In this document: one piece after another, positions 33,200-44,530 of the stretch
Position numbering within the stretch: the first letter of the stretch is position 1
Layout of the letters: each line of letters begins with the position of its first letter
From: Hyparrhenia diplandra
Lineage: Eukaryota; Streptophyta; Magnoliopsida; Poales; Poaceae
Assembly: GCA_015847255.1 (NCBI GenBank)
Contig: JADLZK010009374.1
Span: 1,302,001-1,366,000, forward strand
DNA length: 64,000 nucleotides
Direction of reading: 5' to 3'
Program-made: the position numbers and the translations under genes
The notes under the pieces: model-generated
Told to the model about the DNA's origin: nothing
The model's database searches: none
What the model saw: only the letters and a program-made list of their open reading frames with translations

Positions 33200-34344
33200 C
33201 ACTAGTAACGAAATGATTTTGCGAGCACTTGCAAAATTTTTTCCGTGGCGGGCACGTTTTTGCCCGTCACGCAAAATACCCGCCCGTCCTTTTTTTTTAC
33301 GTGGCGGGCGTTTCTTTGCCCGTCACGGGAAAGATTTTTTTTTGCGTGGCGGGCACCTTAACATGGGCGCCACGCAAAATAAAATCTTTTGCGTGGCGGG
33401 CGTGTTAAGGTGCCCGCCACGCAAAATCTTTCCCGTGGCGGGCATCTTAAAAGGCCCGCCACGCAAAGAGCAGGCCCAATAGGCCCCGGATGAGCCCGAT
33501 CTTTGCCGTCTTCGTATAAATAGCGGTGTTAGGGTTTCGTTTCACTCACCCAACCAGCTCCCTCCCCGTACCCGCACTCCGCCCGCGACGCCTCTCCTCC
33601 CAGCGCTCTCTCCTCTCCCGGGCCCCCTCCTCTCCCGACGCGGCGCACCTTCCCTCCCGACGCGGCGCTCCTTCCCCTCCAGCTTCCCCTCCCGACGCGG
33701 CGCCCCCGCTCTCCTCTCCTCCCGGCGCGGGGCCTCCATGGCGACAGCGGCGCTCCGGCGGCGGCGGCCCCCTCCCCACCGGCGACGACGCCGGCGTCCA
33801 CCTCCTGGCGCGGGCGCGGTGGATTCGGGCGGGGTGCGGCGGATCCCTGGGCGGGCGGCCCTCCCGCCGACGGATGCGAGCACCACGGCCCTCCGGCGGC
33901 GGATCCGGGGCGGATCCGCCCCCTTCTTCTCCGGGCGGCGGATCCGGGGCGGATCCGCCCTCCCCTTCTCCGACGGGCGGCATGCGGGTGACGAGGAGGC
34001 GGCGGGCGCCGGGTCGGACCCACCGGGCGGAGGTGGCGAGGAGGCGGGCCGGGACGAGCAACCTCGATGGGCGGCGGCGGCGCGCGGCTACCTGGATGGG
34101 CTCGGCGGGCCCGTGGGACGGGCTCGGCGGGCCTGTTCAGGTTTTTTTATTTTTTATTATTTTTTTTCAGCGTGGCCGGCATTTATAATACGCCCCGCCG
34201 CGCTAAATCCATTTAGCGTGGCGGGCGCTGTGACCGCCACGTTTATTGAGCTGATTAGCCGTGACCTTTCCTTGGTGGCGGGCTACGGTGCCCGCCACCA
34301 AAAATCTAAAACGCCCGCCACTAAAAACTATTTCGGTACTAGTG
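33200..34344. mobile_element. Non-autonomous CACTA element, TSD AAA
   Basis: The left end CACTAGTAACGAAAT and right end ATTTCGGTACTAGTG are inverted repeats with AAA on both sides. Subterminal regions (33240-33470, 34200-34320) are packed with GTGGCGGGC / GCCCGCCAC motifs. The GC-rich core (33530-34170) has no transposase similarity. It is inserted in intron 1 of NLR B. Confidence 0.9.
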
Positions 34345-34829
34345 AAATTTAGACTGATTTACGTTTTGACAGACTTCTGGTGCGTACGAGAAGGAGCAAG
34401 TAAGGAATATATACAGCTATGACTCTTATAGTCCCAAAGCCCAGTAGAAGTCTATCTCACCTTGCAAGTCTCATCTAAACTGGCATCCCTCTAATGCATG
34501 CAATTATGGCACATATATATCCATTCAAACTATCCACATCAGCAAGCCATGTTATCCAGTTACATGCATTTATTCATGCACATGTGCACATACTTGTGTA
34601 GGTTATTTATTTGCTTACATTTGGCTTAGCCTACCCAGGACACACTACCCGAGAATAGGACTTTACTGCCCATTTTTTGAACCAGCGGTAGGAAAGTGGT
34701 AGTGATCAGGGGGTTCATAACCCACAACCATAGGCTTCACACGTTCAACAACTAACAACTCCATCCATATGAAAAATATGTCCATATGGAAAACTTTACC
34801 TCACCATCTTCTGTTCATCTGATTTTAAA

Positions 34830-35685
34830 ATGAATATTTCAGACTAAAGATTCAAATAAAAACATTGTCAAATACAAAGTTTAATAATGTTTTAAGATCT
34901 ACAACTTTTGTTTTGATTATTTCTCCATCTAAGGTCCTTTCAAGAATTTGAATTTCAAATATGATGAAATTCAAACATACTCCCCTCCGGGATGGTATTA
35001 GAAGTCGATTAGGACAGCGACACGGTCTCCAAAACACAACTTTGACCTCTTATTATTATAAAAATATTTATGAAAATGTGATATATGTATACTTTTATTA
35101 AAGTGTTTTTTTAAGACAAATCTACTCATATAATTTTTACATTTATAAAATCAACAACTTAAAACTTATTGATGATTTATATTCTCGATGTTTGACCCAA
35201 ACCTTGTCCAAAACAACTTCTAATACCAGCCTGGAGGGAGTAATTTTCCTTGGATAGATGATTTGAAATAAAAAGAGATCTATGTGTTTTGTTTTGGTCA
35301 TTTCTCCATTGAAGGTTGTTTCAAAATTTTGATTTCAAATATGAGAAATTCAAACATAATTTTATTAGATAGATCATTTCAAATGAAAAGGTTGTCAACT
35401 AGAAAGTTGCATACCTTTTCGAGATCTACAACTTTTGTTTTGGTCGTTTATCTATCTAAGATCATTCCTTAAAACTACACACTCACTTGTGACTACGGAG
35501 CATATGGATTCCTTTGGTATGAACTCTATAAACTATTTTGCCAAATATTTTTGACATTAGAATGACTTCAAACAAAAATGTTGTGAACTACAAAGTTGTA
35601 TATCTTGTCGAGTAGTACACCTTTCATATAAAGTTTTTCTTCATCGAACATCATATGCTAGTCTGGAAGTTTTTCATGTAATCTA
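34830..35685. repeat. Degenerate 'GATCTACAACTTTTGTTTTG' repeat units
   Basis: Diverged units of roughly 110-130 bp carry gttgcataccttttcgagatctacaacttttg and tttctccatc(t/c)aaggt, with a Stowaway MITE nested among them. The same motif family appears at 37590-37830, 44030-44230 and 46130-46480, so it is probably the internal repeat of a larger transposon family. Confidence 0.55.
34980..35240. mobile_element. Stowaway MITE, copy 1
   Basis: CTCCCCTCCGGGATGGTATT ... CCAGCCTGGAGGGAG is flanked by TA on both sides, 261 bp. It is very similar over its whole length to 39508-39765. Confidence 0.9.
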
Positions 35686-35693
35686 TCACTGCT

Positions 35694-36900
35694 GTGTCAA
35701 GTCCCAAAACCGGCGGTGACAAGACAGGAACCAGCAATGAAGATTCAATGCCAAAGAAGAAAGGAGGATTGGGCATTAAGAACCTTCTTCTGCAAAATAA
35801 TGCCCTTTTTGTGAAACTGTTGCACAAGTTCTACTCCAAGTTTTACATCCCTTGGGTTCATCTAGTATGGTTTAAATATTATGATGATAAAGCTCCCCAC
35901 ATTCAAAGAGAGGTGGGATCTTTCCGGTGGAAAGATATCTCTAGCTAGATTAAAGGATTTATATGGTCTCATTACCAATTGTCAGATTGGGGATGGTTCA
36001 TCTACCATTTTCTGGAAGGATAACTGGGCTGGTAAATATCTTGAGGACTTTCTACCAAACATTGCTCATTTTGTCAGGTACCCGACATATAAGTGAAAGA
36101 AGTTTGAGAAGCTACTTGTCTTGAGGACTTATTTATTATTCCTACATCCCAAGCTGCTGCCTTGGAGTTGGATGATCTGTGAGAGTTAATTCAAGCTTTT
36201 AGCATAACAGTAGCGTGACCAGAGAATTCCTATATCCCAAACTGCTGCAATGTTGTATCTGGAAATTGGAAGTGACTCCCAGGGTTAAAATTCTTTGCTT
36301 CGCTAATCTTTATTGACAGGTTGAACACAAAGAGTGTGCTTGCAAAGAGGGATTTTAATGTGCTGCCTGATTGCTTATGTGTGTTTTGTGCTAATGAAGT
36401 GGAGGAACCAATTGAACACTTATTCTTTGAGTGTGAGTTTGCTCAATTATGTTGGAATAAGCTTCGAATCACTTGGGTTATCGATGTTGACAATCACAGG
36501 ACGATTGAACGTAGAATACAGTTGTCAGGACTTCCCTCCTTCATGGAACTCTTTTTGATTGCTGCTTGGGAACTCTAGAAGATCAGGAACAGAAAGGTGT
36601 TCGATGGTATTCAAGCTACTTTCGGTAGATGGTTGAGGAATTTCAAAGATGAAGCGCCTATCCAAGTTTACCAGTTAGGGATTGATTGTAGAAGAATTGT
36701 TTGTCTCTAGCTTGATGCCTTGTAATGATTCTTGTCTCTTCTTGCTGCTTGTGGCCTTGTAATCTATTGTTCTGTAGGCTACCGGCTCTCTTCCTCCCCT
36801 CTTTGTATGTGTATATAGCTCTAAACTTTTTTCCCTTCTCATTTTCGTTTGGCAATTGCTACGGTACTCGAAATGATTGTGGACCGTCCATTTTTCGAAC
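35694..36900 (+). pseudogene. LINE (non-LTR) pol 3' fragment with zf-RVT domain
   Basis: Plus-strand pieces read KKKGGLGIKNLLLQNNALFV, GDGSSTIFWKDNWAG, then LPDCLCVFCANEVEEPIEHL followed by FFECEFAQLCWNKL. The GLGI..L..NN.AL, W.D.W and Cx2C...HLFxxC motifs are those of the region after the reverse transcriptase and the zf-RVT zinc-binding domain in plant LINEs. Frameshifts and stops interrupt it. A T-rich untranslated tail follows to about 36900. The 5' part, including the RT core, is absent. Confidence 0.75.
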
Positions 36901-36929
36901 AAACGGTCACGATCATCTATTACCTCCTT

Positions 36930-38515
36930 GGTGATAATAGTATTTATTTAATTTTTATTTTATCAAATAGGGTAAATAATGATAGTTTTAATTAAAAAAT
37001 CTTATTTATAGATTTTGTTGCATGCGCGCATGCGTAATCTTTAAGTAATATATGGTTAATCTTTTTTTTGTAATTGATATATTCTCATTGCCTTTTTAGT
37101 GTACGTGACTTGATTAGTTTGAGTAACGTACGTGACACCAGCATGACTAGCGTACGTGACTTGTAGTGTGTATGTTTTTTTATGGAAGCCAGCGTGGCTA
37201 GCGTACGTTTTTATGGAAAACTTGTAGTGTACGTGACTTGATTAGTTTTAGTAACGTACATGACACCAACGCGGCTCTAAAAAAAGTGCGTGTGTGTGGG
37301 GGTTAGGGGTACGGGGTGGTTTGAAAAAAAATCATGTTTAGAATGTAACTTGAAATTGTTGAAGAACATTTATTTCTCTTTTTAATTTGTAGCTAAAATT
37401 TATAACTAGTCTTTCTCACTCGTACTAACTCCAAATGTGATGGTTTTTTTTTTTTTTTCTAAAATCATGGTCTATCAAGGTATTGTGGTGTTATGAATAA
37501 TATTTTACTCATATTCTGTCGTGAACATTTCTAAATTTGAATTTAAAAATGTTAACTTGAAACAACAATTTGAAACATCATATGATTTCGGTTGAAGCTT
37601 GAGGCATGAACATAAATGTTGTAGAACTCATCAAGATGTACAATTTTTGTTTTGGTCATTTTTTGAAACGACAAAGCGATATTAACACTTTTCAAAACAT
37701 TTTGATATCTCTCTTGTAGTTTATGAAACTAGAAGAGAGATATCTAAGATTTGTGAACAATGTTACTACTACTATATCGGATGGAGAAATGACCAAAATA
37801 AAAATGTAGATTCTGAAAAGTTACGAAATTTTGTAATTGACAAGTTTTTTATTTAAAATTATCTTGTCACACAAAACTACGTTTTTAAATCATGAAATAC
37901 TGCATTTGAATTTTTCAAATTTGAAATTCATTTTTAGGGTAATTGATATCAGATGGACAAATTTTTTTTTTATTACAGTGGGCTAAGTTAACATGTCAAA
38001 TTTCAGCTTACAATGCCCAAGCCCATCACGCAACACAACCTGTTTGAGATTTCGTTCAGAGATTTGAGAGAGAAATCAGTTCGAGATTCACCGGAAACAA
38101 ATGTGCACACCTGGTTCGAGTGTGAGGAGGCTGGATCGGCGGCGCCGCGCCAGGAGGGACGGGTTCGGCTCTACTCTCGGGTGCATGCGGGATTTTATCA
38201 CGTGAATAGTGGGGAAGGGTTTTTATTTTTTTGGTTTATTACATTTATTAATTCATTTAGTGTGACTTGGAAGGTACATGCGAGGAGATTTGTTGAATCC
38301 GCATGCATGCGTGATTCCCTCCGGTGAACAGGGATGTGGGGGTTTTATTTTTATTTTTTGAATATATTAATGTATAGTAATTCATAAAAATGGTAAATAA
38401 TCAATGGTCTAGATCAATTTAAGATATTACCTCCTACTAGGTAAAAGGAGTACCTGAGCATTGCCCTTTTCGTTTTTATAAAATTTCTATTTGCACCGTG
38501 GGGAACTCCCGTATA
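36930..38515. other. Unassigned AT-rich intronic sequence
   Basis: A direct repeat of about 130 bp (gtgtacgtgacttgattagtttgagtaacgtac, 37099 and 37230) and a perfect palindrome GCATGCGCGCATGC near 37020 are present. The part from 37590 carries the same repeat family as 34830-35685. The GC-richer 38020-38330 shows no recognisable protein. Confidence 0.45.
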
Positions 38516-38519
38516 GTCT

Positions 38520-38690
38520 TTGCACCAAATAATGCCAGTGTTAGTTCATGGCTTCAACTGGCATTTATACTCTAGCGGTTCAAGAAATGAACCGATAGTG
38601 ATGAGCTGGCGGACAAGATCACTGTCGGCTCATAAGCAACCGGCAATGTGGGCCAATAGTGATGGTCGGTTTTCAAGTTGATGGCCATGC
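38520..38690. mobile_element. CACTA subterminal remnant
   Basis: Alternating aaccgatagtgat / atcactgtcggctcat / aaccggcaatgtggg motifs resemble the subterminal repeats of a grass CACTA family. No complete terminus is visible. Confidence 0.4.
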
Positions 38691-39507
38691 ATGTGGCACA
38701 TTCATGGCATTTTTTGGTGGAGATTTTTGGACAGGTTCACGAAGTTGTATTATAGCTTCTCTACCAAACATCTCCACGAAAATATCTTCTCTATGCAATC
38801 CCTCATAAATGCACTCTCACAAGCTAAAAATTGGGGTGAAACTCAAAAACTAGATTCACCTGAATTCATCCTGCTCTAGGGGGACCCAACGTGGCCACTG
38901 GCGCTTTTGCCTCTAAGCTAGCATGAGGAGGTGTGACACTTTCAAGGGCATGCAAGTGCGAGGAGTAGGGGCTGACTCACCTAGGCATGCTGCGGAGCGC
39001 ATACTTCGACGGGGAGAATCGGAGTCACCATGGTCACCGGGGAGGGGTGACGAAACCACCATGTGTGAGCGCATGGAGCATTATTTTCGTGAGCCGGGCC
39101 AAGCGAAAGGGCATGAACGATGGAGAGGGACACACTCACCGAACCGCATAGACGGCCACGGAAATATACTGGAGATGGCATGCTTGTTGGGCCACGTGGA
39201 CAGCCAAGGGGGGCACGCAATAGGTGTTGGCTGGCCGACAAGTGAGAGAGGCAGGTGCATGCGAGCTAGTGAGAGGCCAAGCGAATAATGAGAGACAGAG
39301 AGGAGAGGAGAGGAGAGGAAAAGATAACAAAAGAGATAATGGCATTATGGTCATTTTATCCTTTTGTCCAATTGAAAAAAATTGATTACTAAATGATCCA
39401 CCAAAATAGTAGCTTCACCTGTAAAGCGGTGCTATGATCCAAAGCTAAAAAGGTTGACTCATGAGTGAAAGTAGAGTTAGAGCACTCACAATGCAGACTC
39501 TATCATA

Positions 39508-39765
39508 CTCCCTCCGGGATAGTATTAGATGTCGTTTAGGACAGCGACACGGTCTCCAAAACATAACTTTGACCTCTTATTATTATAAAAATATTTATGA
39601 AAATATGATATAAGTATACTTTTATTAAAGTATTTTTTAAGACAAATCTACTCATATAATTTTTACATTTACAAAATCAACAACTTAAAAGTTATTAATG
39701 ATTTATATTCCCGATGTTTGACCCAAACCTTGTCCAAAACGACTTCTAATACCAGCCGGAGGGAG
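39508..39765. mobile_element. Stowaway MITE, copy 2
   Basis: CTCCCTCCGGGATAGTATTA ... CCAGCCGGAGGGAG is flanked by TA on both sides, 258 bp. It is a close relative of 34980-35240, also within B intron 1. Confidence 0.9.
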
Positions 39766-40879
39766 TAGTTTCTATTTTTATTTATTACCCATCTATTTAT
39801 TGTTTTTGTTGATGTGGCGTTGTATTTATTGATGAGAGAGAGGAAAAACACAAGAAACCAAGTCTAACTAAGAAACGAAGTCTTCCGTAAACCAAGACAA
39901 TATGTGAGAGTGACAAGTGGGCCAAGTGATATCATGATAGAAAAACGCATTGTGGAAGATAGTTTCTTGACACAATGTCCAAGACTATAAAAATCATGAT
40001 AGTTTCTAGCATTGTGAGTGCCCTTATACCAAATAGTGCATAATGGGGTTGGTTGTGTGAATGCGACCTGCTTAGCTCCCTAACCTATAGAGCAAAAGGA
40101 ATCTTTCGGTATTGTTACGAAGAAACGTGGGGTCCTTTGTCACGCCAAGCTTGCTAGATGTAAACCATGTTAGGGCTAGTTTGTAGAGGCTTGAAACTTG
40201 TTTCATTATCTTAAAAAAAGCGAAGCGATTGTTAAAGTATATTAGGATTTACATTTTCAAATCCACTAATATGGCCATTTCGTTAGCTGATTCTTTTTGT
40301 CAAACACTTTTTATCGAAAACAATTCATAGGTGAAGCTAAGAATGTAGTTTTCACAACTCTTTCCCTCATTTCTCCCTCAGTCATGCATAAATTTGTGGG
40401 TAAAACTGTTTTGCCAAATAAATTTTTAAAACAAATACCAAAAAAAAAAAAAAAAAGGATGGCTTCACTAGTCAAACTGAGCTATGCCAAATAGGGCCAA
40501 AAACATATGGACATGAGCATATGCTAGTCTGGAGAACGCCTTACGGCAACTAAACGTCCTGTAGTGGATATAGTAAATATAATCTTCTCAACATATAATA
40601 TGTAGGAAATGCATAAAAGTGGGCTCATTTGTTTCTTCTCAACATACCAAGTAGCTCATTTGTTTCTTTGCATCTGTTTGGCTATTTGATGTAAAAATCA
40701 CGCACAATTATGTATAAAAATATAATATGTAGGAAATGCATAAAAGTGGGGTCCCAGAAAAGCTAAATGTCTTCTGCTGGAAGGAAAAGGTTCAAATTGT
40801 TCCATTTAAAGTTGGGAAATGTCAGATAAATCTCTAAACAAATGTGTTTGGCTCTGTTTTATTTGAGCCCGCCCGACGG

Positions 40880-41567
40880 TCATGACGGACTCTTGGCAAA
40901 GGTTTGGACACGTGGCTGTCCGTTAGGATTCAATACGATCCCCCCAAAAAAACTCCGCCCGCTAAGAGCGGCAAGTGGGCCCCTCGGCGGCGTGACCGAC
41001 AAGTGGGGCCCATACGCATCGGTTTTTCTACGAGCAAAAAAATAAAAAGTCCTTTGCCGAGAGGTCCCACGGGGAGCCCTCGGCAAATTTGACGCCTTTG
41101 CTGAGCAGCAAGTGACCCCTCTCGGCGATGTGATTGACAAGTGGGGCGAAACAGGTCGGTTTTCTGCGGCCAAAAAAAAAAAAAAAAGTTCGTTGCCGAG
41201 AGGGAAACGTTTCCCTCTCAGCAAAATTTAGTTTCTTTGCTGAGCGGATAACGCCCTCTTCTTGGCGAAGAAAGCGGGATGGGCGGCATCAACACCTTTC
41301 GCTTCTACCGAGATCTGGCTCGTCGCCTGGGCTGGGTTTCGTCTTCGCCTAGTGTTCTCCTTCGCTGAGCAGCCGCCTCTCGGCAATGGTGATCTTTGCC
41401 TATGGCTGTTCTTTACCGAGAGGCCCACACTCGGCAAATATGTCTTCGCCGAGAGTGGCACTTTGGAGAAGCACAGCTGTCGGCGAAGCCGACCCGCGCC
41501 GAAAGCAGCAGTTTTCGTCTCTTGGCGAATCGCTGTACTCTCAGCGAAGGTCGGGTTTCTTGCAGTG
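40880..41567. mobile_element. Truncated CACTA end with GCCGAGAGG/CTCGGC repeats
   Basis: The right terminus TTCTTGCAGTG at 41567 is the inverse of CACTGCAAGAA, a CACTA end. Inside are many ctcggc / gccgag motifs and a tandem duplication of about 135 bp (about 40968-41100 and 41101-41235). The left terminus is missing. It lies about 140 bp from the 3' border of B exon 1. Confidence 0.65.
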
Positions 41568-41707
41568 CTTAACTATTTCAATTGGTCCAGTTTAACAAGT
41601 TTGCCTTTTGTTTCTCCACATGTAGTTGAATTTTGATATCAAATTTTGTGATGTGATAAAAGACATATCGAATAATATGTTTAAAAATATTATGGAATTT
41701 AAATTAC

Positions 41708-42778
41708 CTGTTTGTAGTAGACGCGGATAGAGTGGCCTGTTGGAAACTGCCCAAGCTCTGAAACCCGGCATGGCTCCCCAGTACATTGGCTTGCAACCTC
41801 CAGACGGTGAGTCAACACAACAATCCTGCTCCCTTTCTTCCTGTCAGGCAAGTATGACCTGATGGCATCCCAATCTACCATGGTGCACAGGTCTTCCAGG
41901 ACTATTATGTACCTATGTGTGTTAATTTTCTGAGCAAACTCCTTTATGAGTCCGCCCTGAGTGGCCTGCTGCATCCTCTCAAGCGTGTCTAGACCTACGA
42001 TTACATCTTCTTGTACTTGGCAAGAGTGCGTGAGGAACTGAGTCATCAAGCTCTCAATAAACTTGTGAGGATTGAACGGATGCATTATCTTCACCCAGGC
42101 ACGAAATTCGAATACCTTGGATACTCTTTCATCAATATATGCCTTCCTGACGATGACTACTTTACCAAGATCGCCTTCTGTTCCACAGACAGAGACCACA
42201 TGAAGGTCTGTATCTTCTCTAGTGATCAATCCGGCGAGGTCCAAGGGTCCAGCCTTCTTGACGGCGTTTATAAGAACGTCAGAGGTGTTGGCCGCCGTCT
42301 TCTGCACCGGATCCACGGTGGCTGGCATGATTTTGGACGTGGAGTCAACGATGAGATTATAGCGGATGTTCCTCTAGCTCACATCCACCACCCGAGCCCG
42401 GAGTAGTGTCGTCTCAGCGACAGCTACATCCACCGGCAGCGGCGGTACCTCAAAGCCTGCCCAGCTACAGGACGGCACCAGCCGGAGCCACCAGGACTTC
42501 TTCGTGGGGTCGAGGTGGAGGACGAAATCGATGTTGTCCTCCACGTCGTGGGACAGGTCGCGGACCTGGCGCACCCAGGTCCTCACGATCCTGTTCTTGA
42601 CGTGCTCCTCACTGGCGGTGTCCAGAAATGACTGCATCATTTCGAACTCCCCCGTGATGAACACCAGGTCGCGCTGCACGGTCTTCCACTGCTCGGCTTC
42701 CTCCTTGATGGCATTCTTTACTTTGTCCGCCAACAGCTGCACCGCCGTCTTGGAAAGCCCAACCACAAGGTCCGCCAT
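41708..42778 (-). pseudogene. NLR B exon 1: Rx_N and degenerate NB-ARC, one nonsense codon
   Basis: The exon is 1071 bases, exactly 357 codons, from ATG at 42778 to donor GTAATT. It opens MADLVVGLSKTAVQLLADKV with RDLVFITGEFEMMQSFLDTA and the EDVID-like VEDNIDFVLHLD. Codon 135 (42376-42374) is TAG, where copy A has CAG in DVSQRNI. The frame is otherwise open: PLDLAGLITREDTDLHVVSV, CGTEGDLGKVVIVRKAY (P-loop lysine absent), HPFNPHKFIESLMTQFL, YIIVLEDLCTMVDWDAI, GSRIVVLTHRLEVASQC and VYYKQ. Confidence 0.9.
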
Positions 42779-42990
42779 GGCTGTTCTTCTGGTGTGTTTG
42801 CCTCAAGCCTTCAAGGCAGCAAAGTTTTGAATCGAGAAAATTTTGATCAGATCATCATCAAGGGTAGGCCAAAGATGAAACAGCTACTAGTTGATAAATA
42901 ATTATTACTACTAGCTAGTAAAGAGTAGTATGTGCTTAATTACCAGAAAGATGTCTCCGAGCTCGCAGCAAACAAAAACTAAGCCGTAGA
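42779..42990 (-). promoter_or_regulatory. Conserved proximal upstream block of NLR B
   Basis: The sequence upstream of the B start codon matches 18036-18235 of gene A (attattactactagctagtaaagagtag, gagctcgcagcaaacaaaaactaagccgtagag). It is the likely shared 5' UTR and proximal promoter; no individual element is demonstrated. Confidence 0.45.
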
Positions 42991-43189
42991 GATCACAAAG
43001 TCAGTGGTCTTGGCCTCTGGCTAAGCTTCAGTGGAGTATGGAATGCTGGACGTAGCTGCTCTTATTACAGAAGGAAAGAGGAAGCATACCCCCATTGAGA
43101 TAACCCTTAGCAGTTGCGCTTTAGCTGTCTCGGGTGTGAATTTCGTGTTCATTTTCTATTGTTAAGCCGACCTCAATTTTGAAAACCTG

Positions 43190-43740
43190 CCGGCTTAGCC
43201 ACATGCGATACATATCTGGACAAGCGCCAATACTCTAATACTCCATGCTGGCACGTCACAGAAATCCGCGGTTACAAATGACAAAAAGGATGCATTGATG
43301 CTTTCATCGTGAGAGCATCTCGCAATCCAATACAGACAAAATTTTGGACAGCGAACAAGCTTGTCCTGTTCGGTGTAGCTAGTTACTAGCGCAGTCCAAA
43401 ACAAATTTTAGGCACCCATATTATTCAAACGTTTAGGTGATGATGAAACAAAGAATAGGCATAGGCAAATTAAATTGGTGTGGGGCACCAAACGACGGAT
43501 ACAAGAAAGTTAACTAATATCTATCCAATCAGACAACCTAACCTAGCTGTTCAACAAAAATAAACTGAACACGAAAACAGCATGCTCTTGGTCTGTTTAC
43601 TACGAATTAATCTGCCATATAGCCAGCTCAGACTGATGCCGAAGGCCCAACCGTAGATGTAGAATTATATAATTTGGTGGTTGATGAAGCACAGTTGCAT
43701 TTATTTAGCAAAAGAAGCACCGATGCATTTTTATTGTTGA
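43190..43740. repeat. Upstream segment of NLR B, duplicated at 48660-49245
   Basis: Matching stretches include aatacagacaaaattttggacagcgaacaag, ctgttcggtgtagctagt, acaacctaacctagct, ccagctcagactga and tataatttggtggtt, in the same order and strand as at 48760-49240. About 5 kb of transposon DNA separates the two copies. Confidence 0.8.
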
Positions 43741-44300
43741 TGTCCATTTCATTTAAATTCATTTGGTGTCTATAACCTGATATATATGATATTGAACATC
43801 TAGACAACATATTGATTATCTTGGTATTAAGATGGCTTTTAAACTGACATTACATCTCTCTGTAATTTTCATAGCATTTTATCTCTATACAAGGTTATAT
43901 AAAATGTTTAATATATATTTTTTGAAAATATGGAACACTAGAGATTGGATAGTATGTGGAAATTTGTTCAAAATCAATTACATAGCAGATCTTATAATGT
44001 CGGATTAACAAAAAAATTTTTAATCAATTTTATATTTTTATGAGGTCTACAACGTTTTCGTTCACAATATTTTTATTTGAATCCATCTTGGAACCAAAAT
44101 GATCGATATATAATGTATAGATCTACGAACAGATTGATTGAACATTGTATCCATTTTCAGGCACCAAAAAAAAATCTTCAAATGAAAAAAGGTCATGAAT
44201 TGCAAAAGTTGTAGATCTCCTCGAGGATTGACTACGGACTCAGGCTCTTTGCCGAGTGGCGAGACACTCAGCAAAGACCCTTATACACTTGGGAGAGTTT

Positions 44301-44530
44301 AATTGGTGAAATATTTTGGCTACTGTAGCTTTTTTTCGTTTGTATTTGGTAATTATTGTCCCACCATGGATTAACTAGGCTCAAAAGATTTGTCTCGCAC
44401 TTTTCTGTCAAACTATGCAATTATTTTTTGTTTGTTTACGTTTAATGCTTGATCCATGTGTCAAGAGATTTGATGTGACGGGCAATCGTAGCACTTTTTG
44501 GGTTTTCTTTTAAGTAAACTAAACAGGGCC
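44301..44530. mobile_element. PIF/Harbinger-like MITE, left end lost
   Basis: The interior gtttgtatttggtaattattgtc...aactaggctcaaaagatt...gatgtgacgg and the right end AACTAAACAGGGCC are those of a common grass Tourist-like family. The matching GGCCCTGTTTAGTT left end is absent. Confidence 0.5.

Larger units (their letters stand above)
22591..42778 (-). pseudogene. NLR paralogue B (Pik-2-like CNL), transposon-inflated introns
   Basis: This is the same three-exon receptor as A, spread over about 20 kb: exon 1 42778-41708, exon 2 32994-32429, exon 3 24435-22591. The splice sites match A in position and phase (CAG|GTAATT, ctgtag|GGT, AAAAG|gtatgc, ctacag|GTG). Intron 1 is about 8.7 kb and intron 2 about 8.0 kb, filled with LTR, CACTA, Stowaway and LINE insertions. 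Intron sequence next to the exons still aligns with A, so this is one gene rather than three fragments. Two lesions are seen: codon 135 is TAG where A has CAG, and the P-loop region has C4 instead of C5 (32861-32864). Exon 3 is fully open. Either lesion alone would prevent a full-length receptor. Confidence 0.8.

Noticed and set aside
33526..34188. 220-aa Arg/Pro/Gly-rich frame
   Set aside because: It lies wholly within a non-autonomous CACTA element, overlaps long frames on the other strand, and reflects GC-rich composition.
38923..39288. 121-aa frame in B intron 1
   Set aside because: It is in intronic repeat-rich DNA near a CACTA remnant and a GAGAG tract, with no family resemblance.
22591..42778. 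Treating B exons 1, 2 and 3 as three unrelated NLR fragments
   Set aside because: Splice phases, exon order, strand and intron-edge sequence all match compact gene A, so one expanded gene is simpler.
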